From JAACFF01 sp963807975 (lineage in GTDB: Bacteria; Chloroflexota; Anaerolineae; Promineifilales; Promineifilaceae), in the NCBI GenBank assembly GCA_963807975.1, contig CAWEDV010000002.1:186001-250000 (forward strand): 64,000 nt of DNA. The letters run 5' to 3'. Under the pieces are notes generated by a model, which saw only the letters and a list, made by a program, of their open reading frames with translations, was not told the origin of the DNA and searched no databases. Shown here one piece after another: positions 16,577 through 23,627 of this stretch. How positions within the stretch are numbered: the stretch's first letter is position 1; every line of letters begins with the position of its first letter. The position numbers were made by a program, and so were the translations under genes.

Positions 16577-17158
16577 TCAAACGCCAGCCTCGTTTTCCGT
16601 ATTCTCGACTGGCTGCACTTTCTGAGCAAGATCGTGGATCACTGCTTCACCCTTGGCCATTCTCTCCACATCGTCAAGTACTTGTTGGGGAATATTATAG
16701 GTCGCGACTTCGGCATTCAGCTTATTTAGTTGAGCTACGGTAGCCTCCATTTCTTCTAGGTCCATCATGATCGCCAAAGCTGCGCCGCCATCTTTGAGAT
16801 GTTTCTCCAACTTAGCCTGATCCTCATCACTCATGCCAATCTGCTTGTGAATAAGCGATCCGCCGAGGCCGCCGGCAACCAAACCAACCAGAGCACCGCC
16901 AATTAATGTCGCCCCACCGCTGAGAATACCCAACGCAGCACCGGCAATAACACCCCACTTGGCACCCTTACCCCCGATCCGAGCACCCACCTTATCTTCC
17001 TTTAACTTACCCTTATCATTCATGGTCAAGATGCTTATCGCACCAAGTTCTAGATGCTTAAGATCCTTATCCCATTCCTTCAACTGTTTTCCCGCTTCTT
17101 GAGCCTCATCAGCCGAAGGGAAAAAAGCAATTATCAGTTCACTGTCTTTTTCAGCCAT
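16577..17158 (-). CDS. DUF1269-type membrane/stress-associated protein with glycine zipper
   Basis: About 193 residues. GGAG in ATGGAGATAATGATG lies at good distance from the second of two adjacent ATGs (17158); 17161 and 17170 are alternatives. The N-terminal third (SELIIAFFPSADEAQEAGKQL) is the ferredoxin-like alpha-beta part of DUF1269/general-stress-17M-like proteins. Residues about 68-105 form a glycine-zipper hydrophobic region (GVIAGAALGILSGGATLIGG), followed by a Lys/Glu-rich helical tail. Such proteins are usually small membrane-associated stress proteins of unknown mechanism. It converges with xylB and diverges from the zinc-ribbon gene. Confidence 0.75.
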   Translation of the reverse strand: MAEKDSELIIAFFPSADEAQEAGKQLKEWDKDLKHLELGAISILTMNDKGKLKEDKVGARIGGKGAKWGVIAGAALGILSGGATLIGGALVGLVAGGLGGSLIHKQIGMSDEDQAKLEKHLKDGGAALAIMMDLEEMEATVAQLNKLNAEVATYNIPQQVLDDVERMAKGEAVIHDLAQKVQPVENTENEAGV

Positions 17159-17393
17159 CATTATCTCCATTATCTGTTACGGACCTGTCTTTCTAAAGGG
17201 TACCCCACACATACTCTAATTGCTATTACGAAACTTGCCAACTCCAAGGCAAGCAAATTGTCCCTTTAGTACGAAATTTGCACGATATGTCACCAAATTG
17301 ATTATGCTGCATCTAAATAGATAGCAGCAGAATTGTGCTGCTTAAATATACTTGCCCATGGTAATTATCGTGTAAAAGGAGTAAGAACGACTT

Positions 17394-17600
17394 ATGCCCA
17401 TGTACACCTTCGTCTGTCGCGAATGCGAGCAGCCATTTGAAAGAAAATTACGCATGTCCCAGTCAAGCGAAACCCAGGATTGTCCCGGCTGTGGCAGCAT
17501 GAACACCCGTAAATCTATTGGTAAAATCGCCATCGGGGGGATCAGTCGCTCGGCTGCGCCGGCAGTCAGTGCCCGACCAACTCGCAGTCCCTTCACCTGA
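17394..17600 (+). CDS. FmdB-type zinc-ribbon protein
   Basis: 68 residues, with GGAG well placed upstream of the ATG. Two CxxC knuckles (FVCRECEQPF and DCPGCGS) make a zinc ribbon of the FmdB/CxxC_CxxC_SSSS family, with the usual MPMYTF start. The C-terminal half is Ser/Ala/Arg-rich and probably disordered. Proteins of this family are putative regulators; no target is evident. A perfect 7-bp hairpin at 17323-17342 lies upstream and may separate it from other transcription. Confidence 0.85.
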   Translation: MPMYTFVCRECEQPFERKLRMSQSSETQDCPGCGSMNTRKSIGKIAIGGISRSAAPAVSARPTRSPFT

Positions 17601-17726
17601 GCGGGCAGCTGCTGAGCAAGCAGGCTGCTTGCCAATAATTTTCTATTAGAGCATCATAGTTGAGAGCGTAATAGTCACTCTCGCATTTGATCCATTCATT
17701 GGGTCAAGAATCGGGGAAAAGAAAAA

Positions 17727-17754
17727 GACCCCACACTTTAGGGGGTCTTTTTTT
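17727..17754 (+). terminator. Strong bidirectional terminator
   Basis: GACCCC / GGGGTC stem with a short loop, followed by seven T on the plus strand and preceded by five A, which is a T-run on the minus strand. It lies between the plus-strand zinc-ribbon gene and the minus-strand sugar transferase and can end both. Confidence 0.9.
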
Positions 17755-17780
17755 GTCTAGGTTAATAACGGGCCAGACGA

Positions 17781-19280
17781 TCAAATAGCGACAAAACTAC
17801 TTATTATCGTATCCACGATATCCGGTATGATGACAACTCGGGCCTTGGTCTGATTACAAAGATTCAAGATACGGTTGCGATCCTCGCCTTCTACTGCGGA
17901 AATCGCAAAGACAATAACTTCAACATCGTATTTTTTGACCAGCCGGGGAATATCGCTGGTTGTTCCCAATATTCGAAAACCACCGATCTGCGCATCACGA
18001 CGTCGAACATTATCATCTACACCACCAACCGTCCTATAGGCGGGCAACAGCTCTTCATTCTTTAACAATGAAGCCGCAAAGCGGCCAACGACGCCAGCAC
18101 CTACAATAAGGGCCCGTTCACCTACCACACTGGTACCAGGCCGCATATTGAGCCAATGCTGAGCAGCTCCGGAGACCAGCCGCAGCCGGTACCGTACAAT
18201 GACAAATCCAAGCCAAGAAAGCACGCCAACGACAATCAACATCATTTCCGGCAAAGGTGTCGGCAGCTGTATATTGACCAGCATCAAGCCGATCGTGGCC
18301 AGGGCGACCGAAGCGAAGAGCGCCAAGATATAGCCAGCGCTGGCAGTCGACCAATATATCCGGCCCAAGCCCAATATGTAGTTGACAAGGCTAAATACCA
18401 TCGTTACCAAGATTGCCAACAAGACAGAAGCACCCATGCCAATGTGAAAAGGACCCGTACTGCGCCATGCAAGACCGGTTACGGCAACCACAAAAAACAC
18501 AACCAGGGCATCGACAAAGAACCAAGAGAAATAACGATTAGTAAAATGAGCGACGGGTCCCCATAATAGATGGTCATCTGGAATCTTCCGTTTCCTTAGC
18601 ATCGGGACTAAGACGACGGCCGTCCAGAACAGAATATCAATATCACCCAAGATCGAGCGCCGGCGCACATAACGGGAATCGAGCTGCAGCTTCTTTGGCA
18701 AAATCTCGTTTAAATATTCTTCTTCAACATTATTCTCTGACAGCATCCCCTCTTCATCACGGTAAACGATCGACGCCGGGCTGGTCATGCCTGCCCGAAT
18801 GGAAAGCAAAAGCTGCCGCGTTTCTTCTGGCCACTGAGTCACATAGGCCGGATCTTCCGGACGTGGGCCTACCAGACTCATCTCCCCTTTGAGTACATTC
18901 CACAACTGCGGCAGCTCATTAAGCTTGGTATCGCGCAGCCAATGTCCAATTGGCGTAATGCGCTTATCCCCTTGTCCAGTAACTCGTGGCCCGGAATAAC
19001 TTTCAGGTTTTTCATACATCGTGCGGAACTTAAGCATACTAAAGAGTCTACCATGCTTACCTACGCGCGGGCTCCAGTAAAAGACAGGTCCTGGGGAGTC
19101 AAATTTGATGATGATGGCGATAAAGACGAAAAATGGGAAAAGCAACAGCAGGCCAACCGCTGACGCCGATAGATCGAGCGTGCGTCGCAAAACTGCGTTT
19201 AGCCGCCGCACAATGGGATGGCTGTAGCGCTTACCAACCATTAACTGCTGAATGTGCAACCACTTCAACACATTCATCAT
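17781..19280 (-). CDS. Polyprenyl-phosphate sugar transferase with reversed domain order
   Basis: 499 residues. Residues about 30-235 are a complete bacterial sugar-transferase (WbaP/WcaJ-type) catalytic domain: an amphipathic/membrane segment (LDLSASAVGLLLLFPFFVF), DSPGPVFYWSPRVG, FSMLKFRTMY, LNELPQLWNVLKGEMSLVGPRP and SIRAGMTSPASI. It moves a sugar-1-phosphate onto undecaprenyl phosphate to start a glycan. After it come four membrane segments (about 255-275, 283-303, 313-335 and 345-363), then a Rossmann CoA_binding_3-like domain (LIVGAGVVGRFAASLL, 391-406) running to the end. In normal WbaP/WcaJ-like proteins the order is membrane helices, Rossmann domain, catalytic domain; here it is permuted. 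Last gene of the minus-strand cluster, followed by the bidirectional terminator. Confidence 0.88.
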   Translation of the reverse strand: MMNVLKWLHIQQLMVGKRYSHPIVRRLNAVLRRTLDLSASAVGLLLLFPFFVFIAIIIKFDSPGPVFYWSPRVGKHGRLFSMLKFRTMYEKPESYSGPRVTGQGDKRITPIGHWLRDTKLNELPQLWNVLKGEMSLVGPRPEDPAYVTQWPEETRQLLLSIRAGMTSPASIVYRDEEGMLSENNVEEEYLNEILPKKLQLDSRYVRRRSILGDIDILFWTAVVLVPMLRKRKIPDDHLLWGPVAHFTNRYFSWFFVDALVVFFVVAVTGLAWRSTGPFHIGMGASVLLAILVTMVFSLVNYILGLGRIYWSTASAGYILALFASVALATIGLMLVNIQLPTPLPEMMLIVVGVLSWLGFVIVRYRLRLVSGAAQHWLNMRPGTSVVGERALIVGAGVVGRFAASLLKNEELLPAYRTVGGVDDNVRRRDAQIGGFRILGTTSDIPRLVKKYDVEVIVFAISAVEGEDRNRILNLCNQTKARVVIIPDIVDTIISSFVAI

Positions 19281-19377
19281 TTTGTCCTTCCTCGCCAGAT
19301 TGGACCGTCATTCGTACCCACCCTGGTCCATTTGCACTGCATACAAAATGCATCTTGCCGAAAGAAAACCGGGTTCG

Positions 19378-20154
19378 TTACCGTTCCCAATTTAGTGCCG
19401 CATCAAAATCATCTCCGCCCGAAAAATAAGTTCCCATCGGGCGCATCTTCACCTCATGCAGTTGTCCAGTCCCCAGCCGCCAAACCTCAATATTATCATA
19501 GCGCGCTCTGGCCGGAACATCCTCATCCGCCTCCATATAAAAACCTACGCTAACATCGCCCGAAAACTCCTTATCTTGCACGGTGGCAAGACGTTTGCCA
19601 TTGATGCTGACCGTGATATCTAGCCCTTCCCTATCAATGCGCAGACGGTTTTGGGCGTATCCTGGCAGAATAACTGCTGCGTCCGTTCGTGGGATGACGA
19701 TTTCGGGTTCACCGAAAACAACCTTCGCGACGCCAAACCAGCCACCACTTGGATCCATGGCCAGGAAGTAGAAATTGTCCCAATCCTTCCAGTCAAAAAC
19801 GAGACCATAGTCGCCCGTCCTGCCTTGTTGGCGGCGCATACTTGCTCTCACATTGTAGGCAGTGAGCCCATCTACGGGAGCTATAGCGCCTGCCCACCGG
19901 CCCGCCTCGCGGATGAGCATCTCATACTCCCCGTCCTGATAGCTCCATCGCACCAAGCCATTATCAACAACGGGCCAGCCACTTTTGTCATTGCTGAAAT
20001 CATCTCGAAACACCTGGTCAGAGACATTGCGTACCAGGGGCAGATAAACGACTGCATCTTCCGTCACCGTCCCCTCGCTGGCCGACAGAACGGAAACAAG
20101 CAGAAATATGAGGATTGTCAATGTGATTGGTATCAAGACAATTCGTTTTTTCAC
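19378..20154 (-). CDS. Secreted beta-sandwich (LamG/DUF1080-like) protein
   Basis: About 258 residues from GTG 20154, which has AAGGA 9 bases upstream and gives a textbook signal peptide (KKRIVLIPITLTILIFLL ending in SA). An upstream GTG at 20205 would put 17 extra residues before it. After the signal comes VVYLPLVRN, then a jelly-roll-like domain: DDFSNDKSGW, GEYEMLIREAGRW, YGLVFDWKDWDNFYFLA, INGKRLATV and ARYDNIEVWRLG. This is the pattern of concanavalin-like DUF1080/LamG domains that bind carbohydrate or act as surface modules. It lies 38 bases after the HprK-like gene and 97 bases before the sugar transferase, on the same strand. Function unknown. Confidence 0.7.
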   Translation of the reverse strand: MKKRIVLIPITLTILIFLLVSVLSASEGTVTEDAVVYLPLVRNVSDQVFRDDFSNDKSGWPVVDNGLVRWSYQDGEYEMLIREAGRWAGAIAPVDGLTAYNVRASMRRQQGRTGDYGLVFDWKDWDNFYFLAMDPSGGWFGVAKVVFGEPEIVIPRTDAAVILPGYAQNRLRIDREGLDITVSINGKRLATVQDKEFSGDVSVGFYMEADEDVPARARYDNIEVWRLGTGQLHEVKMRPMGTYFSGGDDFDAALNWER

Positions 20155-20242
20155 TTTATCTGGTCCTTTAGAAGGTGCAATTGGTTTGCCGGCTTGTATG
20201 GGCACGAACAGGCCCGATCCTCGCCTATCAAAATAAATTTTC

Positions 20243-21211
20243 TCAAGTATTGCGTGAGGCCAAATCGGTCATGGAAAGCTGCTGCGCCTTGAGATCGTCT
20301 GCCAAAGCTTCACTCAGCTCTTGCAGCGCTTCGGGAATCAATGGATAGATTAATCGGTGCGCCGGGATATCAGACGCGGCTTGCACACAAAAGTCCAGAT
20401 GTTTCCGCAGTAGATCGCCATCAAAAAGTCGCGAGGCCACCGTGTGCCGCAGCAGAGCCAAAGCGCCCTCTTGTGCTCCCATTCGCCGGATTTCGACCCG
20501 GCCACCTACAGCCGGCCGGTCCAAAACATACACAGCCGCTAATGGCACTCGCTCCGGCACTCCTGCCGATGGCTGGTTGAGAGCTGCAATTTTTAATTGC
20601 GGAAAATGTGGCAAAACATCCACGCTGCCATCGCTTCTCATAGAAACAGGCAAAACATCGTCCCCAATTCGCCGCCACGATCCCTTCCCATGAGTGTCAA
20701 GCCAGCGCGCCAAGGTCGACTTACCTTTTCCAGACTCACCCACGAAGGCCAAGGCATTCCCATCAACTAGTGCTGCGCTGGCGTGGAGGCAGTAAACGCC
20801 GTGCAATCCTAAGGCTAAAATAAGGGCCGGTCCGAGCAAAGCTTCAATCACCAGATCCCAGCCAACCTTCTGTTCCTTCTCTGCTAGAACAATATGATCG
20901 CCATTCTCCGCAATCTCATAAACGCCAATGCCCGCCACGTCGATCCGGTATCCCCAAGGGATCGAAAAACCGGTAACCTGACGCCAAACGTTTCCAATCC
21001 AGCCTGGGCCGTGGTAAAGTTCACTTTCGTCACTTTGCTTATTTGGCTTTTCAGTCCGACTCCTGAGCTTGACCTTGCTTTCAAATGTCTGCTCGAATCC
21101 AACCAAAACTGGGAGCGCAAGATCGAGTCGTAGATCATGGTGCGCCAGGCGATAGCAAAAATGCGTTTCATCGCCAATTAGCGTCCCTGGCTGCAGCGTG
21201 ACATCAATCAT
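20243..21211 (-). CDS. HPr-kinase-like enzyme of a RiPP (lasso-type) cluster
   Basis: 322 residues. The C-terminal half matches the HprK/PckA-like P-loop kinase fold: LHASAALVDGNALAFVGES then GKGKSTLARWL (Walker A 158-166), RIGDDVLP (183-188) and PHFPQLKI (201-208). The N-terminal 120 residues are a variable beta-rich domain. There is no HPr or PTS gene nearby. HprK homologues next to an asparagine-synthetase-like cyclase are known from lasso clusters such as paeninodin, where the kinase phosphorylates the peptide precursor on a C-terminal serine. That is the likely role here, since the adjacent precursor has a Ser-rich tail. It starts 134 bases after the precursor stop, same strand. Confidence 0.8.
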   Translation of the reverse strand: MIDVTLQPGTLIGDETHFCYRLAHHDLRLDLALPVLVGFEQTFESKVKLRSRTEKPNKQSDESELYHGPGWIGNVWRQVTGFSIPWGYRIDVAGIGVYEIAENGDHIVLAEKEQKVGWDLVIEALLGPALILALGLHGVYCLHASAALVDGNALAFVGESGKGKSTLARWLDTHGKGSWRRIGDDVLPVSMRSDGSVDVLPHFPQLKIAALNQPSAGVPERVPLAAVYVLDRPAVGGRVEIRRMGAQEGALALLRHTVASRLFDGDLLRKHLDFCVQAASDIPAHRLIYPLIPEALQELSEALADDLKAQQLSMTDLASRNT

Positions 21212-21345
21212 AAACTAACGAAGGGAAAAATGTTTCTCTCAGTTGTCAAAGACAATGTCCTTGTTACAAACCCCAGAGGAAACCAGTCCCGTACGCAATT
21301 ACATAATGCCTCGATCAGCATGATTGTAGATCTTCGCAATGAAAT

Positions 21346-21618
21346 CTAATCAAAGATGTTATTTTCAAAAATCCCTGACCCACTCTTACTAGATTTACTT
21401 TCTGCGCCGAGAGGACCAAACAAAGGCTCAAAATCGTCAGGGGCAGTGCTCTCGTCAAGACCAGGCGACCCACCCAAGGTGATGTCACGTAGATGTTCTT
21501 GTGGGATAAGGGTTGGTGCCTGATACAGTTTCTTACAAAACTCGTTTCTTTTTTTCAAAACAACTTTTGTTTCGTCACCATTTGCGCTAATAGAATCTTT
21601 CTTACTTATACCGTGCAT
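21346..21618 (-). CDS. Putative lasso-peptide precursor
   Basis: 90 residues from ATG 21618. GGAGGAG lies 6 bases upstream, and the start overlaps the last 17 bases of the cyclase gene, so the two are translationally coupled; an ATG at 21639 is rejected for lack of a ribosome site. If the leader ends at Leu48, it has Tyr at -17, Pro at -14, Leu at -12 (YQAPTL) and Thr at -2. These are the positions that PqqD/B1 proteins and B2 proteases recognise in lasso leaders. The core then begins GGSPGLDE, with Gly1 and Glu8 able to make an 8-residue macrolactam ring as in microcin J25 (GGAGHVPE). The remainder (42 residues) is unusually long and has a Ser/Lys/Gly-rich tail ESKSSKSGSG. Product is predicted, not shown. 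Confidence 0.72.
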   Translation of the reverse strand: MHGISKKDSISANGDETKVVLKKRNEFCKKLYQAPTLIPQEHLRDITLGGSPGLDESTAPDDFEPLFGPLGAESKSSKSGSGIFENNIFD

Positions 21619-23530
21619 ACCATTCTCCTCCAACTCCATTTGCGGCCTTCTGTGCGTCCAAGAATCTCAACCACAATTCCAGGCTAAGACTTTTCCATAG
21701 ATAATACGTATCCTTGGAGCGGGACCAACGATTTTCGCTGCCCATCCGTTGTCTCAGCCAATCTTCTTGGATGTATTTCCTTTCCAAGATAAGCGGTTCA
21801 TCCAATATTCTTTCCACAGTGCTTTTTTCCTTCACTACCAGTCCTTTTTGCATTAAGGCGAAAAAAGACGTTTTATATTTTCGTTCGCTAATAGCAGAAG
21901 GGAGCAAGTCACCCATGGCATTCCGTAACATCCATCTCTGCCGGTGCGGCCGACTAAGCTGGTCAGCAGGTACAGCCAAGACGTATTCAATCAACCGCTG
22001 GTCCCAATAAGGCGTAGCACGCTCTAATCCATACTCATTATACCGAAAATGGGCAGCAGATGCACCCTGAGAAAATATGTTAAGATTTAAATCCAGGAAA
22101 CGATGCCATTGATCAGGGCCAAAGAAACGCCGTTCACTCTGATCAAATTCACGTCGCGCCTGCAGATTTGTCCTTCTAACTAGATCCGGGTGCAGTCCCG
22201 GATGGATCGACGTTTCCTTGTTGGGATTACGGCGACTATAGGACATGCGCCAGGAATGCGGGATCATGTGGCGCACGCCATTTAGAAGGAGATCACGATG
22301 TAGATCAATATCGCTGGGGTGGTCCATCAAGGTTCCAGCCAATTGTCCCCATCTTAAATCGGCCATCATACCTGCGGCCCAAGATTTTCCACCAAGAAAA
22401 AGCATATCGCCAAAATGCCCGTTCAACAGAACCCGGCACCCCTTTTTTTGCGCCGCCGCCATCACCGCCGTTGGCAGCCAGCTATATGCATCCCAGCTCA
22501 AATACCCCTCATCCAAAGGCCAATGCTCAATATTGGACAGCGTCCACTTGTCATCGCCAGCGATATAGCTGGCATCGAGCTGGTAACGATCAACTACCGG
22601 CTGGATATATTCCCGTTCATCACATTGGCTCAATTTGTCAAAAACGTAGGAAAAACTGATCAGGCGATCTTGAGCTAATCCTGCCTTTGGCAGCAGCCCG
22701 CTGGCCACTGCTGCCAGGAGCGAAGAGTCCAGCCCTCCGCTCAAGGAGAGCCCGACCGGACCCACAGTCCGCAGACGACTGTTTACCGCCTCACTGACCA
22801 GCTCCAAGAAGCGAGCCGCATAATCGCGGTCATTCTTGTATCGGATTTGAACCTGGGGATCAAATTCCCAATAACGCCATTTTGCGACCTTTTCGGGCGT
22901 GATCAGCATGCAGTGTGCCGGGGGACAATACTTTATACCCTGGTAGTATGTTTCTTCCTGATTATGATAGTTGCCCTCTAGGAAATCAACAATTCTACCG
23001 TCATTTAATTCTGTTTGTACATTCGGATGGGCCAGAAGCTGCGCGACCTCGGAGCCAAGCAGGCAGAGATCATGATCGATATAATAACAAAGACCACGGG
23101 CGCCCAATACATCACGCGCCGCAAAAAGGCACTGTTGATCACGGTCCCAGATAATGAAAGCAAACTCGCCCAGCAGTTTTTCGACACAGCTTGTGCCCCA
23201 GAACTGGAATGCGCGCAAGATCAAGGCCGCGTCGCTTATTTGCTTGTCGTCCACGTCGCTTAGCGCAAGCTGCTTTAGCAAATCAGGGCGGTTGTCCAAC
23301 CTGGCATCGGCGGCAATGATCAGCCGGCCAGACGCGTCCATGATCGGCTGTCGCTCGCCCCACTCCTCCGGTGTGACCCAAAAGTGCTGGTGAACGAGAA
23401 CAGTATTGCCTTCACACCACTGATCTTGGCCATCGACCGACCTTTCTGGCCTGGCCTGCAGCATCCGATCAATGACTCCCCGCTCAACGGGCTTGCCATT
23501 TTTATTAATGATTGAAAGAAAGGCGCTCAT
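21602..23530 (-). CDS. Asparagine-synthetase-like lasso cyclase (C protein)
   Basis: 642 residues. The N-terminal half is a class II glutaminase-like domain, but residue 2 is Ser (M-S-A-F), not the Cys nucleophile needed to use glutamine. The C-terminal half is an ATP-pyrophosphatase domain with the P-loop LSLSGGLDSSLLAA (262-273) and, near 370-381, NGHFGDMLFLGG in place of the usual GDELFGG. ATP use without glutaminase activity is what lasso cyclases need: they adenylate an Asp/Glu side chain and close it on the N-terminal Gly. The precursor gene overlaps its 3' end, and an HprK-like kinase follows. A true asparagine synthetase is unlikely because of the missing Cys and the context. Confidence 0.82.
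   Translation of the reverse strand: MSAFLSIINKNGKPVERGVIDRMLQARPERSVDGQDQWCEGNTVLVHQHFWVTPEEWGERQPIMDASGRLIIAADARLDNRPDLLKQLALSDVDDKQISDAALILRAFQFWGTSCVEKLLGEFAFIIWDRDQQCLFAARDVLGARGLCYYIDHDLCLLGSEVAQLLAHPNVQTELNDGRIVDFLEGNYHNQEETYYQGIKYCPPAHCMLITPEKVAKWRYWEFDPQVQIRYKNDRDYAARFLELVSEAVNSRLRTVGPVGLSLSGGLDSSLLAAVASGLLPKAGLAQDRLISFSYVFDKLSQCDEREYIQPVVDRYQLDASYIAGDDKWTLSNIEHWPLDEGYLSWDAYSWLPTAVMAAAQKKGCRVLLNGHFGDMLFLGGKSWAAGMMADLRWGQLAGTLMDHPSDIDLHRDLLLNGVRHMIPHSWRMSYSRRNPNKETSIHPGLHPDLVRRTNLQARREFDQSERRFFGPDQWHRFLDLNLNIFSQGASAAHFRYNEYGLERATPYWDQRLIEYVLAVPADQLSRPHRQRWMLRNAMGDLLPSAISERKYKTSFFALMQKGLVVKEKSTVERILDEPLILERKYIQEDWLRQRMGSENRWSRSKDTYYLWKSLSLELWLRFLDAQKAANGVGGEWYARYK
21625..21631 (-). promoter_or_regulatory. 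Ribosome binding site of the precursor gene
   Basis: GGAGGAG, 6 bases before ATG 21618 and inside the cyclase coding sequence. It is the strongest Shine-Dalgarno site of this gene cluster and fixes the start codon. Confidence 0.85.
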
Positions 23531-23561
23531 AACAGTTTGCGTTATAGCCTAAAGAAATCAA

Positions 23562-23590
23562 GGCGCGGCACTCGATCTGTGTGCCGCGCC
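23562..23590 (-). terminator. Terminator of the giant surface-protein gene
   Basis: Perfect 10-bp stem GGCGCGGCAC / GTGCCGCGCC with a 9-base loop. On the minus strand it is followed by TTGATTTCTTT. It lies between the stop of the 2512-residue protein and the start of the cyclase gene and should uncouple them. Confidence 0.85.
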
Positions 23591-23627
23591 TCTTATCTAA
23601 ACCAAACTAAATCGCTGCAAGAAACCG

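Noticed and set aside
20243..21211. HprK-like gene read as a carbon-catabolite HPr kinase
   Set aside because: No HPr or PTS gene nearby and the N-terminal domain differs; the cyclase/precursor context favours a RiPP kinase.
21602..23530. Cyclase gene read as a housekeeping asparagine synthetase
   Set aside because: The Cys2 nucleophile is replaced by Ser, the GDELFGG block is altered, and a lasso-like precursor overlaps its end.
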